From NCBI GenBank assembly GCA_033439295.1, contig JAVTLE010000016.1:2356001-2420000 (forward strand): a stretch of DNA of 64,000 nt, read 5' to 3'. A model generated the notes under the pieces. That model did no database searches. It was not told the origin of the DNA and was given only the letters and a program-made list of their open reading frames with translations. The DNA is from Deuterostichococcus epilithicus (Eukaryota; Chlorophyta; Trebouxiophyceae; Prasiolales; Stichococcaceae). Of this stretch, positions 56,801-64,000 are shown in pieces. How positions within the stretch are numbered: the stretch's first letter is position 1; each line of letters begins with the position of its first letter. The position numbers and the translations under genes are program-made.

Positions 56801-59800
56801 CGGCGCAGCCATGCGCGCCCCTTTTGCTCAGAGGTCTCAGTCCTGCACTCGAACATCTCAAGCACATCCGAACATCAGTCTGACAGTCGGCAACAGTCGA
56901 CACAGCGACAGCAGGTCTCCTCGTCTGAAAACCCTAAAGTGAGATCCCGCTGTCGCCGCCGTCGCAGGTGTGGCAGGTGCTGACGGACTATGAGGCGCTG
57001 GTTGATGTGGTGCCGGCGCTGGCCGTCAGCGAGCGCCTTCCCCACCCCTCCGGCGACACCAACCTCGTGCGCCTGCGTCAGGTGGGACACAAGCAATACA
57101 CAAGTTGCATTTGATACACCATTCCTCCCTGCGCTTCAAGCCTTGCACGCCTGGAGACAAGTGGCGGACGGCCCTCCAATCTAGCCTGCACACTGACGGG
57201 CGCCTCGGCCGCCGTGCCCTCTGCCGCTGCTACGATGCACAACGTCACGTGTCACTTGACCTGAACCTCCTTGCGGCGTCCCATCCCGTCCGCAGATGGG
57301 CTGCAAGGCCATGTCGTACGTGGTGCTGCACGGGGTGGCGATGCCGGACTTGGACAACACACCTCTGTCCCTGCTGCAGTTGCCAACGTGCAGTCGGCGA
57401 CGAGGGCGAGGCCCTAGGCCCTGGCGACCATATTCTGGCGACTGCAGCAGTACTCTTGCGGTACCCCTGATTTCCTGCCGATCACGCCCTGCGCCCTGCA
57501 GCGAAACTCAATCAGTTCTGACGGCGCATCAAAACTCGTGCCCAGGTGGGCTTCAAGGCCATGGCGTACGTGATGCTGCACGGGGAGGCGACGCTGGACC
57601 TGCTGGAGATCCCGCAGCGGGAGCTGCAGTTCCGGCAGGTGCCCGGCGCCGCCGGCGACTTCCTACAGCTGCAGGGCAAGTTCATGCTGGCGCCCGACGA
57701 GCCCGCCATCGCCGCGGTGCGTCTCAGCTGCTGCTGACAAGAAGTCGAAGAGTATCGCTCCTGGTCCGAAGGAGTCGAAAGACATCGCTCCTGGTCCGAA
57801 CTCTCTTTTGTCTTCCGTGCTGCTGGCAACAACCCGTAAGCTGCAGGGGAGTCCCTGCTGGACGCTCGGCAAGCGCGCCACTCCGGCTGGGCGTCCCAGC
57901 GCCTATGCGCGATGCAGGCAGAGTGTCCTGTGGTCGGAGAGCCTTGTGCTGGCGAGGCGATGCGCGGGTTGTGGCAGCCCATGCAGGCGGCAGAGCTGGT
58001 CGGTCGAGTTTGCATGGTCTTCAACCTCTCGTGAAGTCTGCCACGTGTGCTCTCTCCTCGCAGTCGGGCGAGGCGGCGGGCGTGACGCAGCGACCGCGCA
58101 CGGTGCTAAGCCATGCACTTGCGGCGGCACGAGCCTCGAAGTGCAAACCTTCTTCATGAGGAGTGCACGTGTACACTCTGCCTCTCATGCAGGCGGGCGT
58201 GATGCGGCAGCCGCCGTGCCTGGTGCCGTGCAACGTGGCGGAGGCAGTGCTTCCGCCCCTGCAAAGGCATGCTTTTTGAGTTCAAGCTACACCAGAAGTC
58301 AAAGTGACGCGCACCCCCTCCAAACACGCCTGCAGGCGGGCGAGGCGGCGGGTGTCACCCGCCAGCCGCGCACTGTGCTGCGCTACGCTGTGGAGGTGGT
58401 GCTGCCCCGCGCGGCACGCCTGCTGGGGCTGCTGGAACCGGTGCTGGAGCGGGTCGTCTACGAGGACGTGCCCGCCAACCTGCTGGCGGTGAAGCACCGG
58501 GTGGAGACGCTGAAAGCACGGCGCCACGTCACGGCGCTGGAGTCGCAGGGTGGGTGCAGCTCTCTGCCTCAGACGTGTTTGAATCCAAACCCCTTGGATT
58601 CAGCGGGAACAGTCTTCTAACTGCGGCCGTTTCCCCCAAACTCCCTGAGGCCCCGCGAAAGTCCAAGCATAAGGCGGTGCGCTGCGTCGCGGCGCTGGAG
58701 TCGCGGTGCGCGGCGTTGCCCTCTTCGGCGGCGGCAGGAGACGCTTGCCTATCCTCCCCCTGGTGTTTTCCCCCAGGCCTTTGCACACCCGTGCATGCTG
58801 CGGGGTCGTCTGGAGTGGGAGGGGCAGTTGTGCAGGGAGCTAGCGCAGCGTCGCCAGGGGCCCTGGTCAGGAGGCAGGAACGCTACCTGCTTCTCGTCAA
58901 GCATGCGCATCCAGGCGCTGTTCAGGCCAGTCAGCCTGATCCCCGCGACCCGTGCTCCCCCATGCAGGCGAGCACACGCGGGCAGCCTACTGGCGGCGCC
59001 AGCTGGAGCGGCCCAAGCCAGCGGCGCTGGCGGCAGACCTGGAACTGCTGTGCGATGAGCTGCGCCGCTGCTTCGGCGACCTCGGCTATTTGCCCAGCCG
59101 CGCCGACCTGCGCGCCGCCTCCCGGTGGGTTCAGATTTCCATTAGCAATGAGGAAGACTGTTGGCTTAGCATTGAGGTCTCCTGGGCAACCTGCCCAGCC
59201 GCGCCGACTTGCGCGCTGCCTTCTGGTGGGTTCTAGGGCAAGCTACCATTCCTGGGGTGGGGGCAGTCAGCGCCGGTTGTGCAACTGGTAGCTGAGATGA
59301 GGCTCTTGTGACGGCAAGCACTGGCGATGGAATGTTGTCACTCGATAATGACAGACATGGACAAGGTTATCGTGGAGCACGACAGGCCCGGCGGTGGTGG
59401 CTTAGGGTGTCGATTGGAGCCGAGGTCTCCAAAGATGCTGCTGGCGGCGTGCTCTGCTTGAAAGGAGTTCCGACCCCTCCCCTGGGAAAACACCCACGCT
59501 CCTGCCCCCCTCTGCTGCAGGACGGACCTGGAGAAGGCCATCGCGGTGCACGGCGGGCCGGTGGTGGTGGCGGAGGCGCTGGGCTGGCGGCAGAAGAGCC
59601 GCGTGCGGCGCCCCAATGGCTACTGGGACGACTTGGGCAACATGCGGCGCGGCATCGACGAGTTCGTTGAGGACGCCGGCATGGAGGCAGGCGAGCGGGG
59701 TTTTTATTGTTTCGTATTGAGTCGTCCTTACCTCCTCAGGCTCTCTTTGCCGCAGCGGCGCCGGGCCGCTGCTGCGCTCCGCACCGCCGTCGTGGACATG

Positions 59801-60999
59801 CGGCGCGGATGGCATGTCCTCCTGCACGCTGGCAGCGTGGCCGGCTCGCCAGAGCCGCGCCCTGCGCCCGCGCACTGGCTTGGCGCAGCGTCAGTATGCC
59901 CACGCCGGCACGTTCGTCCTGCTGCTGATCTGCGAATCGTGATCCGGAGGACTCCGCCGCCTGCTGCAGGCGTCATGCCGCTGAAAAACGACTTCGTGCG
60001 CGCCAACCGGCTAGACCTGGCCAAGGCCATCGAGCGCTGGGGCGGCCTCAGCGAGCTGGCTTCGGTGCGCCTTTTGGTACATTCGAATGTCATCCCTTCC
60101 AGGCCGAGACACCGGACGGCCTGGCCCATGCTGCCCCTCCTGCGCCTGAGGTCCCGAACCTCAGGTCGACCGGTTGCTGTGCCGCTCTTTGCACCTTTGG
60201 CACATGCCCACGACCCCTCTGCATGTTGACGCCATGGAGGAGCAACTGCCTCGGCGCCGGGCCCTGGCCACTCTGCACGGTCTCCTCGTGGCGACCTCAG
60301 CACCAGCGATGGCGACCTCAGCATCGACAACAGCATCAACAACAGGCATCAACTAACGCTCGTGTCGCGCCGCGCAGCTGCTGGATTACCGGCTGGCCAG
60401 CGAGGAGCGTGGCAGCGCCGAGTGGCGGAAGCACATCGCCAAGGTGGCCGCCCAGACGGGGCTGTCCGGCAAGACGGTGCGCCTTTCCGCTGCCCTCGTC
60501 GTTCATGCACAGACACGCACCTGGCCTGCATGACGGGTCGAGGCGGCTGCCACGCCTCTGCCGGACCGCTGCTGCCGCGTCAACCAGTTTCTTGATGTCC
60601 AGGCCAGGCATTCCTGCGTATGCATCCGTCTTGTCGTTTCAAGGGAGGCACCAAGCTGGCTCCGATGAGTTGAGTTTCCCCTGCTCGCAAACCGTGCAGG
60701 GCCTGTTCGAGCTGGCGTCCCAGACGTACAAGCGGCGTGCGCCGCCGCGGCGGGGCGGCAAGCGCCGCACCGCCGTCACCGGCACCGTCGACTTCCTGGA
60801 CGCGCCACCGTCAGAGTCCGCCGCGGCGCTCCAGCTGGAGCAGCGGCTGGGCGCTGACGCCGCCGTTGGGGCGACGCAGCGGGCGCAGCGGGCAGGCGGC
60901 AGCGGTGTCGGCGACTCGCTGCTCATCGCCGGGCAGAGCGGCGACGCCGGCGCCGGCGCCGGCGCTGGCCCAAGCGCAGGCAGCCCAGGCCGTGCAGAC

Positions 61000-61039
<40 letters not shown>

Positions 61040-61245
61040 CTGGCGGAGCCCAGGCAGCCGATGGCGGCCGCGTGAGGATGGCGCCAGATCTGTACGGGGT
61101 TCCGGCGCCGGGCGGTACGCGACGGGTGCGGCGCCCGCGCCAGGCAGCGTCCTCCGACGATGACGACCCATCGACGCCGGGCCAGCACAGCAAGACGCGG
61201 CCGCGCCAGCTGCGTCGGGTGCGGCGGGAAATTGACGCCTGGTGA
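53899..61245 (+). CDS. Plastid SRPBCC (polyketide cyclase / lipid transport) protein with two START-like domains, 952 aa
   Basis: Sixteen exons close in phase, from 53899-54154 to 60700-61245. Exon 1 (MASSQPLTRIPAARLAPTHC and on, ending in an Arg/Ala-rich run) is a clear chloroplast transit peptide. Exons 2-6 make a first Coq10/SRPBCC domain: VWRVVTDYERLAEFVPNL, LWRLEASALLELREQV and VRFAQVEGDFKEFSGRWVVE. A Pro/Gln-rich linker follows (55930-56400). Exons 8-11 make a second domain: VWQVLTDYEALVDVVPAL, VGFKAMAYVMLHGEATLDLL, FLQLQGKFMLAPDEPAIAAV and AGEAAGVTRQPRTVLRYAVE. Exons 12-15 carry plant-type motifs, LGYLPSRADLRAASRTDLEK, GYWDDLGNMRRGIDEFV and RLDLAKAIERWGGLSELAS, known from At5g08720-like proteins. 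The last exon is basic and Ser/Ala-rich with a poly-Ser run. The ligand is unknown. Five ghost exons lie in its introns. Confidence 0.87.
57294..57412 (+). repeat. Ghost exon: decayed copy of SRPBCC exon 10 (5' two thirds, with acceptor)
   Basis: After a kept CGCAG acceptor, ATGGGCTGCAAGGCCATGTC matches GTGGGCTTCAAGGCCATGGC at 57546. By my count 47 of the first 54 bases agree. Similarity continues weakly through CTGCTGCAGTTGCC against GAGCTGCAGTTCCG. It would translate as MGCKAMSYVVLHGVAMPDL, so it keeps the frame for about 20 codons before small indels break it. It lies in the intron just upstream of the true exon. Confidence 0.92.
58059..58135 (+). repeat. Ghost exon 1 of SRPBCC exon 11
   Basis: Following CTCGCAG, CGGGCGAGGCGGCGGGCGTG matches CGGGCGAGGCGGCGGGTGTC at 58337, then CCGCGCACGGTGCTAAGC against CCGCGCACTGTGCTGCGC. 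Same strand; the acceptor AG is kept; about 275 bases upstream of the true exon. Confidence 0.88.
58189..58282 (+). repeat. Ghost exon 2 of SRPBCC exon 11
   Basis: After TGCAG, the copy encodes AGVMRQPPCLVPCNVAEAVL, to be compared with AGVTRQPRTVLRYAVEVVL in the true exon; three codons (GEA) are missing. It lies between ghost 1 and the true exon, so exon 11 is preceded by two independent or successive partial copies. Confidence 0.82.
58671..58716 (+). repeat. Ghost of the 3' end of SRPBCC exon 11, downstream of it
   Basis: GTCGCGGCGCTGGAGTCGC (58686-58704) matches GTCACGGCGCTGGAGTCGC at 58528-58546, near the end of exon 11. The copy lies in the downstream intron about 140 bases after the donor. 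It is short, so the call rests on position and strand as well as identity. Confidence 0.6.
59184..59236 (+). repeat. Ghost of the 3' end and donor of SRPBCC exon 12
   Basis: CTGCCCAGCCGCGCCGACTT matches TTGCCCAGCCGCGCCGACCT at 59090. Over 52 aligned bases without gaps I count 44 identities, including the donor GGTGGGTTC. The intron stretch between the copies also repeats a weak motif (TTAGCAATGAGG / TTAGCATTGAGG). Confidence 0.92.
61001..61039 (+). repeat. GCA/AGC triplet run coding poly-Ser
   Basis: Thirteen uninterrupted triplets read in the AGC frame give a Ser run in the disordered C-terminal exon of the SRPBCC protein. Confidence 0.92.
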
Positions 61246-62140
61246 GGCTTCGCAGGGGTGTGCGAGGGAGCATGCTGGCGTGTGGAAGGGCGTTAAGCAT
61301 GCTGCAGTGCCTGTGCTTGCAGCACTGCAGCCGCCCGGGTGGGTTGATGTTTCGGAGGAGCATCTGCTGGAGGGGATCTGGAGGGTCTTTGTTTGGAGGG
61401 GAGGTTGAGCTGGGACGGCAAGCCTGGTTTTTGGGGCAGTGAAGCGCGCACCGCCGAGAGTGTGCACAGCCCGCAGCTTGGCCAAGGAGGGAGGATGCTT
61501 GGCATCACTTCCAGGCACAGGTCACTATTGGCATTGCACTGGTTGGCTCTGTTGTCGTTACAGGATTGTGGCTGCGCCAGTGCAGCAGCATTGCAGAATT
61601 GTGCTAAACCAGTTGCGCCTCAGAATGTGGCATACCCTATTTGCACGGCCGAGCGTTGCAATGGTATCTATTCTGTTGAAATTGGTCGATTGTAAAAACC
61701 TCTGTCTGCAGCGCATCGCCAACATTCACATGTAATGCAGCAATGATTCAGGATCAGGCAGCAGTGCTGAAGGCGACCAGTCCTCAGGTTGTCAATGCTG
61801 CAGTGCTCCATCAGGGCAACCCCCATTCACGTGAATGCTAACGTGTCTAGAGTAAATCCTCGGCAGCTCCCGTCTGTTTTTGCTCGCCATGCTGCAGCCG
61901 TACCAATTGGGTCCCAACAGTTCCCTCAGCTGTCATACAGACATCGACAGGGCATGCGGTGGCGGCATCCAGGGGCTGGGAATGCTGTGCCGTTGACTCT
62001 GCCACCTCCCCTCGCCTGGTCTCCGCCAACAGCAGCCAGGCGCAGCGCTGGCACCCCCCGCCCCTTGCATGCTGCGTGACGGCCCAGATGGCCCGCACCC
62101 ATAAGACTTGCGCCTCGAAATATTTCAGCAATGAAGATCA
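61246..62140. other. Intergenic, tail-to-tail, about 900 bp
   Basis: Between the stops of the SRPBCC (+) and PLAC8 (-) genes. TGTAA occurs on the plus strand at 61691-61695 and 61731-61735 (possible SRPBCC 3' ends), and TTACA (TGTAA on the minus strand) at 61558-61562 could serve the PLAC8 gene. No further gene seen. Confidence 0.45.
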
Positions 62141-63186
62141 TTAGATGCCTTGAAAGCCAAACCCGGCGACCTTGCCGCCCCGCGCCTCCCGCCGCCTGCC
62201 GCGCCGCATGGCCTGCGCCGGCGGCGGCACCGCAAGCAGCGGCGGCCCTGCCGCCGACAGCACCTGCAGCTCCTCTGCGCGGGCCGCCCGCCGCGCCGCC
62301 CAGCCGTCGGCGCTCGTGAACGCATCCGGCGCCACGTCCATTATGGATAGGCCGGCGCCGTCGGCGCCCCGCACCGCCATCTCCAGCAGCTCCTATCCCG
62401 AGGAGTGAGGAGAATTGAAAAATAAGGGGAATTGTACAGGGATCTGGCCTTTGAGAGTCCGATCGACGCTGAACTGTAAGCCGAGTAGGCAGAGTGGTGT
62501 CTACAGGGGCACATCGCGGTTCAAGCCTGCAGATGTTGGCGGCGCGCCGCTGCAGCGCGTGAGGACTGCTGCATGCAGCTGTTCAGCAGCGCAGCATGGG
62601 CATCACAGCCAGACCGGGTGTGTGGCACCTGGCGGGCGGCTGCAGCGGCGCAGCAAAAGTGGATGCAGCAGTCGTCGGCGCCCTCCAGCAGCGGCCCTGG
62701 GCATGAGCGCGGCAGCTGGTACTTCTGCCGGATCGCGCCCCTGCAGTCCGCGAGAAAATACCAATGCAGCCTCTTGCCAGACACTGTGCATGAAGACGGA
62801 ATTCAAGCATCCTGATGCACCCGCTGACCGCCGTGCGAGCAGCGGCAGCAGCAGGCGCGGCACCGCGGCAAAAGGCGGCTCCATCATACGTCCTGACCCT
62901 TTGGGGCTTGAGCGCGAGCACCGGTGCTTGCAAGCATCGCAAGCTGCACTGCCTGGAAGAGACAACATGGGACGATGTCACTGTCGGCACTGGCATCAGG
63001 ACGCAATCAGCCTCACCGCAGCTGTGCAGCCCAGCAGGCGGCGGGGTTCAGTCCGCATAGGCCAGCTGCCCCGAGCAGCGAGCACCCACAGCTAAGGACG
63101 CCCGCCACGCAGGTGCGCTTCCTGTCTGCAGGAAAAGCATGACCAGGTGAGCGAGCGTCGCAGCGAAACGACCGTGTGCCGAACAT
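62141..63186 (-). CDS. PLAC8-family Cys-rich membrane-associated protein, 177 aa
   Basis: Three exons close in phase: 63017-63186, 62629-62740 and 62141-62392. They encode a Cys-rich hydrophobic stretch (TCVAGVLSCGCSLLGAAGLC), then GAIRQKYQLPRSCPG, then GADDCCIHFCCAAAAARQEL, then LEMAVRG. The order (hydrophobic helix, LR-KY-L, a DCC-H-CC block, Q-E-L) is that of the second half of PLAC8/PCR/FW2.2-like domains, which occur in membrane proteins for metal or calcium handling and organ or cell size. The usual first Cys block (W-gl-dC ... C-PC) is not found, so either an upstream exon is missed or the protein is shortened; some of the canonical CCPCC cysteines are replaced by Ala. The ATG at 63186 lies about 96 bases downstream of the U2 snRNA gene on the same strand. 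The C-terminal half is basic and Ala-rich. Confidence 0.62.
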
Positions 63187-63281
63187 GGTGCCGCTGCTGG
63201 CGAAGTGTGTGATATGCGCACTCGTGGGTACGTGTGCGGGGGGGAGGGGTCGCTGGAGTTTGGTTTTGGTGGTCGTGGGGA

Positions 63282-63487
63282 GGGCTGCTCGTTCGCGGCT
63301 GTAGTGCAGTGCCAACGCGTCCAAGCGAGCAGGCCCGGCCGGATAAGTCCGACATGGTGGAGCCTACCGCCCAGGAAAAATCATTTGGTCTACGCGTTCA
63401 ATGAACGTAACGGTTCAATGAACCGATTACCGGCGATCAAACTAAAAGGAACAGATACTACACTTGATCTTAGGCCGACAAAGGTAT
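63282..63487 (-). ncRNA. RNU2: U2 spliceosomal snRNA gene
   Basis: Read on the minus strand from 63487, the RNA starts AUACCUUUGUCGGCC, then has UAAGAUCAAGUGUAGUAUCU, the near-invariant U2 core with the branch-point-recognition GUAGUA. GUUCAUUGAACC and CGUUCAUUGAACG can form stem IIb-like hairpins. AAAUGAUUUUUCCUGG holds an Sm site (AUUUUU). At the 3' end CCUGCUCG (about 63329) can pair with CGAGCAGC (about 63284), enclosing a GCACUGCACUAC loop like stem-loop IV. Length, order and pairing all fit U2, which binds the intron branch site in the spliceosome. Stem-loop I looks shortened: the usual GGCCUUUUGGCUAAG appears as GGCCUAAG. The 3' end is set by the last stem and may be off by a few bases. 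Confidence 0.9.
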
Positions 63488-64000
63488 GCCTGACGCCTGA
63501 CTGTGCTGGCTCGGGGGCAGACTCCCCGGTAGATCTCGAATCATGGGTGAGGTATAGCTCCCCATCAGGCTGGCGCAGCTGAGCAGACGCCTTGCTATCC
63601 TTCGATGAGAGTTTATGGTACGCTCGCAGCGCTTATGGTACGCTCGACCATCTGGATCGAGGGCTGAAGCAATCGGGTCGGCGGTGGCCTGCTGGGCCCA
63701 GCGCTGCAGGCGTCGGCGGCGGCGCCGCCCGCCAAAGGTACAACGGTCAAGTTCGCCTGACGCATTGCGGATCGCCGCTAACCCTGCTGCGAGCCTGGAG
63801 GGATGGTCTAATAGTCTGAGATCATCCGTCAGAGACGCACGCAGACTGGCGATGTCGTGCGACCAGTCGCCATCCCCGGCGACGGACAGGGGACCAACGC
63901 CATTCGCCATGCCAGCCGCCGCCACCCCGCGCGCCCAGAGTGCCTCCGCAGACCCTGCAGCCGCCCACTCACGGTGCGTCCTGCACCAAGGGTCCTGCAT
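63488..64000. other. Upstream region of U2; no gene recognised
   Basis: A 14-base direct repeat TTATGGTACGCTCG occurs at 63613-63626 and 63633-63646, 126-160 bases upstream of the U2 5' end. A minus-strand frame is open from the window edge through to 63470, running into the U2 gene. It has no recognisable domain, and that it crosses the snRNA argues against it being coding all the way. It could hold the 3' end of another minus-strand gene. Confidence 0.35.

Noticed and set aside
54620-57081. Similarity between VWRVVTDYERL (54620) and VWQVLTDYEAL (56968) as another ghost exon
   Set aside because: Both are true exons in phase and encode the two SRPBCC domains; this is an old domain duplication, not an intronic copy.
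59755-59815. ACATGCGGCGCGG in intron 13 of the SRPBCC gene, echoing exon 13
   Set aside because: Only 13 bases match, without a splice border or further alignment, which is too short to call a ghost in GC-rich sequence.
63470-64000. Minus-strand open frame running to the window edge
   Set aside because: It runs through the U2 gene and shows no domain. Part of it may belong to a gene beyond the window, but this cannot be supported here.
1-64000. Transposons, LTR or virus-like elements, CRISPR arrays, tRNAs and rRNAs
   Set aside because: I looked for reverse transcriptase, integrase and transposase motifs, terminal repeats, regularly spaced repeats, and tRNA A/B boxes; none was convincing.

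Overview
The window looks like nuclear DNA from a chlorophyte green alga, most likely a trebouxiophyte of the Chlorella/Micractinium type. The DNA is GC-rich and the genes are broken into many short exons separated by GT-AG introns. Several products are plant or plastid types: a ClpF-like adaptor, a CbbY-like phosphatase, a two-domain plastid SRPBCC protein, a GONST/GGLT-like nucleotide-sugar transporter and a DUF1399 glycine-rich-domain protein. TGTAA polyadenylation signals follow several genes, and scattered single N bases show this is a draft assembly. I rebuilt exons by hand from protein-family conservation and splice-phase continuity. Where I give an exact residue count, every intron phase closes.

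Layout from left to right: the 3' half of a spermidine-synthase-like gene (+, 1-1437); a coiled-coil gene (-, 2436-4731); an ankyrin plus coiled-coil gene (+, 6261-12320); a very large GRDP/DUF1399 gene with a long disordered tail (+, 14186-24792); a MoaB/CNX1G molybdopterin adenylyltransferase (+, 25999-27500); a ClpF-like UVR-YccV protein (-, 27798-29625); a CbbY-like HAD phosphatase (+, 30319-33068); proteasome beta-1 (+, 33468-35325); an ionotropic-glutamate-receptor-like channel (+, 36051-39912); a SETD6-like lysine methyltransferase (+, 40241-43523); a putative beta-barrel envelope protein (+, 44083-46218); a Jupiter/HN1-like protein (-, 46933-49243); a nucleotide-sugar transporter (-, 49572-52981); a plastid SRPBCC protein (+, 53899-61245); a PLAC8 protein (-, 62141-63186); and a U2 snRNA gene (-, about 63282-63487).

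The genes are unrelated housekeeping and accessory functions with no operon-like or cluster logic. I see no transposon, virus-like element, tRNA, rRNA or CRISPR array.

The most striking signal is structural. Introns of at least six of the genes contain decayed, same-strand, partial copies of the neighbouring exon ('ghost exons'). Each copy spans an exon-intron junction and usually keeps a recognisable splice site. I found eleven: one in the coiled-coil gene, two in GRDP, one in the HAD gene, one in the Jupiter-like gene, one in the transporter and five in the SRPBCC gene. This points to a recurrent local process that copies exon ends into introns, which then erode.
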